NCBI GenBank assembly: GCA_012184525.1
Contig: WOFQ01000008.1
Coordinates: 899,707 to 963,706 of the forward strand
Length of the DNA stretch: 64,000 bases
Direction of reading: 5' to 3'
DNA from: Xenoacremonium recifei
Lineage: Eukaryota > Ascomycota > Sordariomycetes > Hypocreales > Nectriaceae
Made by a program: the position numbers and the translations under genes. How positions within the stretch are numbered: the stretch's first letter is position 1; each line of letters opens with the position of its first letter. This document shows, in pieces, positions 54,964-64,000 of the stretch. Below the pieces are notes generated by a model that made no database searches, was not told the DNA's origin, and worked only from the letters and a program-made list of their open reading frames with translations.

Positions 54964-56297
54964 ATGGAACACCAATTCGAACCATTGAAGAACGATCTCC
55001 TGCTCCGGGCAGCATGGGGTGGGTAAACGCCTCGCCAATGGCCTTTTGGAGCGATTTTGACTGAGACTCGGGCGTCATGAATAGGCCAGGAAGTTGAGCG
55101 TCCGCCCATGTGGGTGATGCGGCAAGGTAGGATCTACACTCTTCTACTCTTCGCCGTGATGCTAATGAAATTGAAGCCGGTCGATACCTCCCCGAGTACC
55201 ATGAGGCCAAGGGCTCGCGAGACTTCTTCGAATGCTGCCGAGATCCCGAGGTCGCAACGACCATCACGCTCCAGCCCGTGCAGCGCTACGCCGGGCTCAT
55301 CGACGCCGCCATCATCTTCTCCGACATTCTCGTGATCCCACAGGCCATGGGAATGGATGTCGAGATGGTCGAGAAGAAGGGCCCTCACTTCCCGAACCCG
55401 CTGAAGACTCCCACCGACGGCCAGTACGAGAAAGTTCTGGGCCGAAGCGTCGACGTCGCGGCCGAGCTCGACTACGTATACAAGGCTGTTACGCTGACCC
55501 GGAAGCGGCTCGCTGGCCAGGTACCCCTGATTGGCTTCTGTGGTGCTCCATGGACGCTGTTCTGCTACATGGTTGAGGGCGGAGGCACGAAGCTGTTTGC
55601 GCAGGTCAAGACGTGGATTTACAAGTACCCCGAGGAGTCCAAGAAGCTTCTGGAGAAGATTGCCGACATTTGCGTTGATCACCTTGCGTTGCAGGTCAAG
55701 GCGGGTGCACAGGTGCGTGACGCTGTTTGTCGGGGGGTGGGTTGTCAAGGCTTGCTAACAACAGAGGGTTTAGTTAGTCATGGTCTTTGACTCTTGGGCT
55801 GGAGAACTCGGTCCTTCGTCGTTCCGTCAGTTCTCAGAGCCCTACCTGGCCCAAATTTCTCAGAAGCTTCCCGAGAAGCTGAAGAGTATGGGACTTGAGC
55901 GCGTTCCCATGACGGTGTTCCCTAAGGGAGCCTGGTATGCTCTGGATTCGGCTTGCAACTTGGGTTACAACGTTGTCGGTATGGACTGGCTTCACGATGC
56001 CAAGGAGGCTGTTAAGATTCGAGGAGACCGTAACATTGTCTTCCAAGGCAATGCCGACCCTGGCTGCCTGTACGGCACCAAAGCTGCCATCACGGCAGCT
56101 GTGCAGGAGATGGTTGACGGCTTCTGGGTTAACAACAAAGGGTGGATAGCCAACCTCGGTCACGGTACGTAAAGAAACTATGAAAAGTGGCCGACAGAGT
56201 GAAATACTAATAAGAATATACAGGTATTACCCCTGGTGTTAACCCTGATAACCTTAAGCATTTCTTCGAGGAGGTGCATCGTTTGACGAAGAGCTGA
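54964..56297 (+). CDS. HEM12: Uroporphyrinogen decarboxylase
   Basis: Cytosolic haem-pathway enzyme removing four carboxyl groups from uroporphyrinogen III to give coproporphyrinogen. Five exons (54964-55018, 55085-55126, 55177-55712, 55774-56164, 56224-56297) give 365 residues, the normal length. The first three exons rebuild the conserved N terminus: KNDLLLRAAWG, then VERPPMWVMRQAGRYLPEY. The Arg pair in MRQAGR binds substrate carboxylates. The catalytic Asp lies in IFSDILVIPQAMGM. Also present are GFCGAPWTLFCYMVEGGG, FDSWAGEL, GYNVVGMDW, FQGNADP and the C-terminal GITPGVNPDNLKHFFEEVHR. The 42-nt second exon is very short but both its junctions restore conserved residues. All introns are 50-66 nt. 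Confidence 0.97.
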
Positions 56298-56857
56298 AGA
56301 GGGAGGAAACCAAACTCTTGAAACGGGAATTAAGAATCGACATTTCAGGGATATTTGCATCTGAGATTAAGATACCACTCAATGATAAAACTGGAAGACA
56401 GACCATCGTGTGGGAATTTATGCTGCAGTCACGGCGACGAAAAATGGTTCACCGAGGTTGGTCAGAAAAGGGGCGACGAGAAAGGCTCAGGGAGAATAGA
56501 TGAGTTGCATGAAATGGTAAAATATGTACGATAAATACCCAACTCATATATATGATGAAAAAGAGAAACATTCGAACACAAAGACTTAAACGTCGTCGTC
56601 ATGATATACAATCCAATGCCAACGGCGTGGTGGTATCTTATTATAAACACTTTTCCCAGTCGTGGCCCATCCATATTTAGCCGGACTACCATTTCGCCAA
56701 CAGGCGCCAAAGAGAACACCACCCAAACAGAAGAAATTCAAGAAATAGACGACCCCCCAAATGACGGACCCGATTGTCCTTGCAGGCTTGATGTGATGCT
56801 TTTTATGAAAGGAGAGGGTTGAAGAGCAGAAGAAAAAAAAAGACTATGCTCGTCTCC
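56298..56857. other. Convergent intergenic region, HEM12 / PAR32-like
   Basis: This AT-rich gap between converging genes should contain both 3' untranslated regions. Nothing else was recognised. Confidence 0.6.
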
Positions 56858-57306
56858 CTAAGCCTTCTTGCCGAACAGCCAGTTCCTGCCCTTGACAGCA
56901 AAGGACTCTGGGGCAGCAGGAGAGTCGTCAACGGCATGCTCGTGGCTGTGCTTGCGAGTCAACATTTCGCGGGCAACCGGGTCGTCCTTGAAGACGTTTC
57001 CAGCGCCGCCACGACCGGCGTGCTGGGCTCCAGAGCTGGCGCGTCGAAGGGGACTGGAGGAGGAAGCAAGTCAGCAGGATGGAAAGGAGCATAGTGCGAC
57101 AAGTAGAGAACTTACGCCTCAACGTCCTGGCGCAATCGAGTCTCGTAGGGGTCGTTGTTCTTGGCCATGTTGCCAGTGCCGCCCCGGCCAGTGGTGACCA
57201 CGGGGGTCTTGAGGGTGGGCGTCTTGAGATCCGAGGCCTTGGTCTTTGCCGTGTGCTCAGAGTCGGCCATGTTGCCGGCACCGCCTCGGCCGTGGGAAGA
57301 GAGCAT
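56858..57306 (-). CDS. PAR32-like protein (DUF3602)
   Basis: Exons 57306-57116 and 57053-56858 give 128 residues. The family, named after yeast Par32, a phosphoprotein linked to rapamycin and nitrogen signalling, is defined by repeated Gly-Arg-Gly-Gly motifs. Here GRGGAGN or GRGGTGN occurs three times, at about residues 6-12, 40-46 and 77-83, each followed by a Met or Val and an acidic or Asn-rich stretch. The rest is hydrophilic and likely disordered, with a conserved-looking WLFGKK end. The 62-nt intron has a GCTGAC branch site. In yeast Par32 inhibits ammonium transporters; that this protein does the same is only inference. Confidence 0.85.
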
Positions 57307-59708
57307 TTTGACTGTGGTGGCTGGGAGTTGTGGTGGGAGAGTGGGAAGGCAGAGTGTTGCTGAGAGACAGACGCTGAAATGAAGGGCTTTCGTGTGCTTG
57401 AGCGCAAGAGAGACAATGGATGCGAGATGATGGAGGGAGGGAGAGGACAATCCGCCGGCGACACAACCCAATATTTAACACGGCGCCAAGCTTCGGATTG
57501 ACTGCCCTGACTGACTCTTGCCCCAGGTCGTGACTGCCCTGCCTGAGGTGCGGATGGACGTGGAAGTCCCGTTCTGGTCTCGTCGTTCTAGGACTGGCGG
57601 CCGTGCCTGCCCCATGAATTGTCCCCATGATCACCCTTCGAAGGCTTGGCTGGGCGCTGGAAGGCAAGCCCCGCGTCGCTGAGAAGCAATTGGATCCCTT
57701 ACAGTCCAGGGCTTCCATGGCCTAGAGCGTCCGCGCCCGGGCGCCCCATTCCAGCGGACCTCGATCCCTGCAGCCCGCTGCTGGCTCGCCCAAGCGGTGC
57801 CTCGGGGCTGGAGCCAGTGACTAACGAAAACGTAATTGCATTGCCCCATCATGGTTTGTCCTCGTGGTCCCCCAGATTCTGCCGCGGGACTTTTCTCCTC
57901 TGCTCTGCCGGTGCCCCTCAACCCCTCTCCCGTTGCCCGTGTGTCTAGCCTCTTCGCAGATTTTTTTTTTTCTCTGCGCGGTCATCTGATCGGCCCTGTT
58001 GCGGTTTGATGCCATGGAGTCGAGCCTCCACTCTCCTCCACCGGAAACGTTTTGAGCCTCAACTTGCCAGTCCTACCTTACATCATGGCTGGCGTAAGGT
58101 ACGGCGCAAAACAACACGGAGCTCTTGGCTCGGTCTCGCCTTGTCCGAAGCCGCGGTGTAACGAAGGTCCCGCCACACCGCTTGACTTTCTGAGGTGGTG
58201 ATACAGCCCGTCTCGCCTGAGGTGACTGTGCTGAACGCCGCATTGTCCCTCTGAATCGGACTTGTTCTTCCATTCCTGGTCTCTCCATGTATGAGCACAT
58301 TTCAGGGATTTCTTTGCATCTCCGGGAGAATCACACCTTACTGCCGTCTTCTCGCATGCCGACTTGCTCGTCAAAATAGAACCACGTTGTTGCGAGCGCA
58401 TCCCCGATTGCACCATCGATGACGTTGGCCCGCAACAAGGTCCCTGGCCTGGCTGGTCACGTCCCTGGCGAACATCCATCCACAGCGCGCTTCTCGGCGC
58501 TATCCAGTGACTCTTCTAGCCGCTCTAGTCTCTTCCGGCCCCTGGTCCGGCCCCATGTCATCGGTTTAGGTCTGCTAGGCTGTGAGGGTTCGTCTGCTAG
58601 TCGAAGCTTGTGTGGAGACGCGACTCACTTTGTCAACTGTCAACTGATCCTCAGCTCGTCTTTTCGCCTGCACATGGCCAATTCTAATTTCCCCCGTACG
58701 CTCATGTGCTTCTATTAGGCTTCTACCGTGTCAGCCCCGGCGACGGGCTTTGCCGAAACCCATCGGTAGCCTGCGAATGGGTAGTTCGGGTCCGGCCTAC
58801 GCTTGACAAGCTACCCCGAGTTTTGACAGATTCGACATTCCCAGGTGAACACTCTCTTGTCCACTGCCCGTTCCGCAGCTGAGGAGACTTGATTGTAGCT
58901 TGAACGTCGCACAGCACTCACAGCAACTCGTCAAGGTATTCCACAAACTAGTATTCAATGCTTTGGCTCGAGGTCGCTCAGTTGACACGAGGTAACCTGA
59001 ATGATACAAAACATCTCCCTGATAAGACAACGCGAACTATAAGCCGCCTGGTCTTCTGCAAGGTACCTAATAAATCCTCCTCTTCTGCATTGCTCTGTGT
59101 GACAAATGTAGACCCTGTCCCCTGGCCCAGGGACTCCGGGCATCGTCCAGCGTGACGCAAGACTATCTTCCCAGGAGTTGTGCCTCGGGCCCCGCCAACA
59201 CGCTGTTGGGTATTCTGAACCTGTCTGGACTGTCTAGGAACAGCCTACAAGGCCCCCATCAGGTCCCCAAAATCCCTGCTATTAGCTGATTCCCATTCCC
59301 TTGAGCTGCACCCCGCATTCTGTCCCAGGGCCTGCGCCCCTCTCTAAGCAGGGTCGCGAAGAGGGGCGGGCGAAACACTGCCGTCTCCGCCATCGGCCAT
59401 GCTCCTCAAGGAGCATCATGTGTCAGCCACTGAGAGGCTTGCTGGTGCAGCTCCCCTTGCAGGCCGGGGCATAAACCCAGCAAAAAGACAAAAGGAAACC
59501 AACACCATTTCCATCTCCTTCAAAACATGGTAAACATACGTGGGAAAACCTGGGAGACTTCTGAAAAAACGCTACCCTATCGCTGGCAACCCACATGGCT
59601 TTCTCTACTCCATGCCGTTGGATAGCTGTTCCCAGGATTCGTAGTGAGCATGGAGAGCGGATAGCATCAACATTCACTGGACTCACCAGAGTGACAAGCG
59701 TAATGTCT
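57307..59708. other. 2.4-kb intergenic region, no gene recognised
   Basis: The left end should carry the PAR32-like gene promoter and the right end the velB 3' region. Frames of up to about 150 codons occur on both strands but show no homology or coherent exon structure. A T-run lies near 57,961-57,972. Confidence 0.55.
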
Positions 59709-61311
59709 TTAGTCATACTCTTCGTCACCTTCACCACCTCGGATGTTGGCGTCCTTTCGGATAGGGATCTTGATTCCCTGAGCCGCGAATGTCTTGCTCA
59801 ACGGTGTGCTTTCGCAGACACCCGGAAACTTTTTAGCTGAGTACACATTGAAGACCTCGCTAAAACAAGACGCGAGAATGGGGGTGCGGCCTTTGTTGAC
59901 TTTGGGCTTGCCATCCGGGCCAGGTGGTCCGACGTTGACGAAAGAGAATCTCAACCTAGTTTTACGTTAGTCCTTATGTGTAAGCTGGATGAATCTGGTA
60001 ACTGGTCCAGACATACCGGAAGGGGCCTTCAGTGCGGACGCTAAGGTCTTGCAGCACGAACCAGACACCGATCTGGTCATTGGTATCGCTGAGGCGGAAG
60101 GCGCTCGCCGCCAAACTCCCGATAAGATTTCTGGTAAACATTCCTTGCGGCTGGTCGCCAATCAGTGCCATCCTTTTTACTACGTTGGGGTCTTCTGTAT
60201 GATTGGGCTGAGGTACGTTTTGGTATGGTGCCACACTGTTCTGCGACGGTAAGGGTGACATCCCTGATTCGCGGTAGTTCCCATGCTGGGGGAAGTATTG
60301 CTGTGGTGGCCCGTATGTGCCATTGGGAGCATAGGAAGATGTAGCTATGACGGCGTAAGTGTCGAATTCATCATGTTGCAACAGCAGATGGTAACGTACC
60401 TTGGCCGTAGCCTTGCTGCATGGGGTAGTCCTGTCCATAAGAGATACTTTGGGACTGATTATAGGTGGGTTCTCGCTGGTACATGGCAGCGTTCGAATCG
60501 CTTCCGTTGAGTGACGAGTACGAGAATGGTGTTGTTGACGAGATCGACGGCGTACCGGTGGATGATCGGACTAGGTTGACCTCTCGAGTCCCGTCTTCAT
60601 TCCACAGATCGACATTAAGAACAAACATGCTATGCTCGACGTCACTAAGATGTTATAGATTAGTTACATGAACAAGGAAAATTGACGGGTCTGGGCAGTT
60701 TGATACGGACTTGCAGTCGATCTCCTTGCCGGTAGCAATATCGGTGATAATAAGGCGGACACAAGGTGGAGGAGTAATCGGTCGTCGATCCTGAGAGGAC
60801 TTTGTTTTAGCGGCAGGGACAAGGCAAGACTGAAGATCGCCGGGACTGGTGGACGCACCTTGTCACCGAAACCGCACATACGGGCTCGGCGGGGTTGTTG
60901 AACTACATCAAGGCTGGAGGCAGCAAGTCAACGGGCGAACAACAATTTGGGACTGGAGGTTTGCCGAGTCGGCACGAACCTGTACTTGCGGCCGGTCTTC
61001 TCATCGACCTGAGAGAAAGTGCCGGAATACTTCCCAGAGTGGGCAAGCTGGTCAGCTGGCGGCTGCGCGGGCGGCGCTTGAGAAACTTCGTCAGGCCGGT
61101 GCTGACGGAGCGACTGCTGGGGTGGGAGGTGGTGAGAGGCTGGCGGAGGCGGCAGGTGATGCTGCATCGGACGAGGCTGCGGCGGCGGGGGTTGCTGGTG
61201 CGGGTGCTGGTACTGGTGATGCATCGGAGGCATGGAATAGCCCAGCCCAGTGGCCGGTGGAAGAGGCACCTGGTGTGTCATATCGGACGGACGATACGCG
61301 GAGTTCATCAT
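59709..61311 (-). CDS. velB: Velvet-family regulator VelB
   Basis: VelB is a fungal nuclear regulator with an NF-kB-like velvet domain. It pairs with VeA (and LaeA) or VosA to link light, sexual or asexual development and secondary metabolism. Six exons (61311-60980, 60913-60859, 60790-60711, 60644-60400, 60344-60017, 59955-59709) give 428 residues. The N terminus is Pro/His/Gln-rich. The first half of the velvet domain has RMCGFGDKDRRPITPPPC and LIITDIATGKEIDCN. A Ser/Tyr/Gln-rich insert of roughly 130 residues then splits the domain, a VelB trait. The second half has ASAFRLSDTNDQIGVWFVLQ, LSVRTEGPFRLRFSFVNVG and the C-terminal SEVFNVYSAKKFPGV. Exon joins restore conserved text at each boundary. 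Exon 3 ends in an unusual GTCCGT donor. Tandem ATGs at 61311 and 61308 leave the exact start open by one codon. Confidence 0.96.
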
Positions 61312-63217
61312 GGCTGGATGTGCGGGTCTAGTATCTGGGGCAGTAGGAGGAGAGCAAGAGGCGGAGATGAGACGTCGAGCGGCTGAGAGAAAAGAGCCGA
61401 GCCGAGACCGCAACAAATATGATCTGACAAACCCCGAGAGCGGTGGTCAGGCCAAGTCGACAGGGACGGAGGCAGCAACTTGTACTCGCTCACAGAGGAC
61501 GAATTGACCGTCGTCGCGTAAGTCGAGGGAAGTTGAGATCGGAACGGCGGAGGAGGTGGCAGGAGGGAAGATTGATAAAGAGGAGAAGGAGAGAGCCGAG
61601 CGTAGGGGACAGGGAGGGCGAGGATGGCGGCAAGTGGAGACAGAAACAGGCTGGCCCCCAAGCCCCAAACTCGAAGGGGAGAAGCGGCGGCGGGAGCGCT
61701 AAGAAAGGCCAAGCTACAGGGGACTCGGGCGGTTTCTCAGCTCTGATCGTCACGGTACATGGCAGCTGGAGGTAGGTGCTTGGGCCTCGATAGGCGGTGC
61801 TTGCGAACTGCCGTCTTTACACGCTATATCGCTGTGACATTGATGCCGTTGGTTCTGTGTAAGTCGTCCGTTCAGAGGTTGTTTGTCGGCAATCGCAACC
61901 ACGACTCGGCGTTGAGACTGGAATTGGTTCAAGACGAGGCAATTGGGAGACAGCCACCTGCAGTTTGAGGCCCAGTGGAGGGAAGCAACCTGGAACCTGA
62001 GGTGCCAGCTTGCCCAGCCAGAGGCAACCTATGGGTGGGTAGTCCTTCCAAGTTCCAGGTGCGGTTGGGCTGAGGGCTGAAGACTGAAGACGCGTCCGTC
62101 ACCGGCGAGCTGCAGCTTTCCCGACCATCATTTCGTCCAGCGGGCGTGTTTGTTGCACATTTGCCCTCCACAGCATCAATTTGCATCATCCTACTCCGTT
62201 CGACAACGGAGCACAGACATCGACCGTGTGGCCGCAACTCCTCGGAGACGCTTCGACAGCCTACCTGAATGAATGGCCCCAGCGCCCAGGAACGCGATGT
62301 TCTCTGGCACAGACTTGAGTGGCCCAGTCCCAGTGCCCGGGCTGCTCTGGAATGCACCTCGCCGTGGCCGGTGTTGGAGGGCTGGGAGGGAGATCCAATG
62401 GGCTGGCACTGCTGGCGAACCCAATCGTGCTGGCCCGCTGATTGGAAGTGTCTTGGACGCTCTCCTCCTGCGCCTGACCTCTCTTGGCGTCGGGCTTTAC
62501 GCCTCATCGCACAAACAAACTTGTTAGTGGAACTCTGGAGTGGCACATAGGCGCACGAAGACGGCAATTCTGGCGTCTCTCCTTTCGCGATAGCCGAAGA
62601 AGCAGCAAACAAACGGGCTGCAGACGCAGATTCGAGTTGATGGACGCATCCCGGTCGCTGTGGCGGCCATCGGGCGAGAGAGGCTTCATCGCCATTGGAC
62701 TGCCGAGACGAGGGCTTGTCCCATCACCAACGAGGGCAGTAAGCAGGAGCTGAGTCTGCTCGCCTTGTGCATGTGCATGCATCGGGATGGAAGCCAAGGA
62801 CGTCCAATACTTGCGATTGCACCTACGGAGCGTTCCCCGCGGCGCCCGTCACAGACGGCCGTACTCACCAGTCGAACGTTCCGGGGACGGTCTTCAATTG
62901 CTCATCGATATCATGCCCCGGAACCATACGCGCTGCTAGGCTCTGCCCGTGCTGTACCTGGATGGACTCAGGGTCCCGTCAGGTCTCTCTGCCACTGGGT
63001 CCTCTCCGTAATGGCGCGTCCGTAATTCGGGCACAGGTCCGTTGAAGTGCCGCAGGAAATGCCCCGCCATTGCAGCCGTCAACTTCTGCCCCGCAGTCGG
63101 AGTCAACACAACTCTACGTCTTCCACGAGAATCAGACAAGAAAACGAGAACCCGACTCGCAGCGCTTCATTGCACGACAGAAACGATACGAGACGACACA
63201 TCACGCGCTAATAGACC
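61312..63217. promoter_or_regulatory. Divergent promoter region, velB / HIS1
   Basis: About 1.9 kb between divergent start codons. The part next to velB is purine-rich on the + strand, i.e. pyrimidine-rich in the velB sense, like a long leader. No gene or RNA was recognised in the middle. Confidence 0.55.
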
Positions 63218-63985
63218 ATGGATCTCGTTAACAGGTATGCTCCCCGGGTCTCATCACCCTCGGATCATGGCACTCCCCCGCCCTCAAAAGTCTTTGCGAC
63301 GTCTAAAGCTGAGTCACTAACGATGCCGTCCCGCAGCCTCGAGGGCCGCCTCCTCTTCGCTGTCCCGAAAAGTGAGTCCGACTTGGTTGTGTTACGCCAA
63401 GATTCTATTGCTAACACTTTATGCTACTAGAGGGTCGCCTGAATGCTGCTACGCTCAACTTGCTCGAGGGTGCCGACATCCAATTCCGTCGGGAAAACCG
63501 TCTCGACATTGCGCTCGTTAAGAACCTCCCAATCGCCCTCATTTTCCTCCCCGCCGCCGATATTCCTACCTTTGTGGGCGAGGGCCGTGTTGATATTGGC
63601 ATTACGGGTTGGGATCAGGTCCAGGAGCATGATGCGGCCGTGCGGTCCTACAACCGCACTCGTCGTAACTCCATAGTCGCCTCAGATGGCGAGGACAAGG
63701 TCGGCGGATGCGAGAAAATCCTTGACTTGGGCTTCGGCGGCTGCCGGCTTCAGGTCCAGGTTCCCGAGAAGGGCAAATACAAGACTGCACAGGACCTCGT
63801 CGGACTCACCATTGGAACCAGCTTCGTTTCCTTGGCTGAAGACTACTTTGCGAAACTTGAACTAGGAGAGGAGGCTGCGGGCGGCGTGTCTCCCCGCAAG
63901 CTGCGCACTAAGATTGTTGAACTGAGCGGCAGTGTTGAAGCTGCTTGTGCCCTGGGTGTCGCCGAAGGCATCGTCGATCTTGTTG
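63218..63985 (+). CDS. HIS1: ATP phosphoribosyltransferase, partial (runs off window)
   Basis: First enzyme of histidine synthesis: it joins ATP and PRPP to phosphoribosyl-ATP and is feedback-inhibited by histidine. Exons 63218-63234, 63337-63371 and 63431-63985 are in the window; a GTGAGT donor at 63986 shows that coding continues beyond the edge. The joined N terminus reads MDLVNSLEGRLLFAVPKKGR, a typical family start. Also visible are ADIQFRRENRLDIALVKNLP, GEGRVDIGITGWDQVQE (the conserved GITG), LDLGFGGCRLQVQVP and ELSGSVEAACALGVAEGIVDLV (PRPP-site region). The 17-nt first exon is inferred from the restored start. The C-terminal regulatory domain is not visible. Confidence 0.95.
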
Positions 63986-64000
63986 GTGAGTCCCCCCCCC

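Noticed and set aside
1..64000. CRISPR arrays, bacterial operons, prophage, rRNA operon
   Set aside because: None seen; the gene content and introns are those of a fungal nuclear genome.

Overview
The window is nuclear DNA of a filamentous ascomycete, most likely a Sordariomycete. Three things point there: short spliceosomal introns (about 49-75 nt) with GTNNGT donors and CTAAC/CTGAC-type branch sites close to the acceptor, GC-rich third codon positions, and fungal families such as the velvet regulator VelB, a SUN-family wall protein, a PAR32-like protein and alternative oxidase. The order within Sordariomycetes cannot be settled from sequence alone. No bacterial, plasmid or phage feature and no intact transposon was seen.

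Left part (1-24.6 kb), mostly housekeeping: alternative oxidase (-), eIF3j (+), the divergent pair MDM31-like (-) / PNO1 (+), enolase (+, with a probable 0.5-kb intron in its 5' leader), the spindle-checkpoint kinase BUB1 (+), AP endonuclease APN1 (-), a DGAT2-type acyltransferase (-) and a three-finger C2H2 regulator (-).

Middle (24.6-33.7 kb): a 9-kb stretch with no gene I can support. It separates the divergent C2H2 gene and the SUN-family gene. Its core (about 27.2-30.6 kb) is AT-richer and shows a strand-composition switch near 28.8 kb. It is the least explained part of the window.

Right part (33.7-64 kb), gene-dense again: SUN-family protein (+), MFS transporter (+), HOS2-type histone deacetylase (-), ING/PHD protein (+), protein-histidine methyltransferase HPM1 (-), SDH assembly factor 3 (+), DEAH helicase DHR2 (-), a NIF3-domain small protein (+), SNARE SEC9 (-), GTPBP1-like GTPase (+), EMC6 (-), uroporphyrinogen decarboxylase (+), PAR32-like protein (-), velvet regulator velB (-) and the start of ATP phosphoribosyltransferase HIS1 (+), cut by the window edge.

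The genes do not form one pathway. Loose themes are mitochondria (AOX, MDM31, SDHAF3), ribosome and translation (eIF3j, PNO1, DHR2, HPM1, GTPBP1-like) and chromatin/development (HOS2, ING, VelB). Exon boundaries were read by hand from splice consensus and reading frame. Where a coding length is given without a caveat, the exons sum to an open frame divisible by three. I found no convincing undescribed system; the best leads are the 9-kb desert, a 33-nt tandem repeat inside BUB1, and several alternative-start or alternative-splice possibilities.
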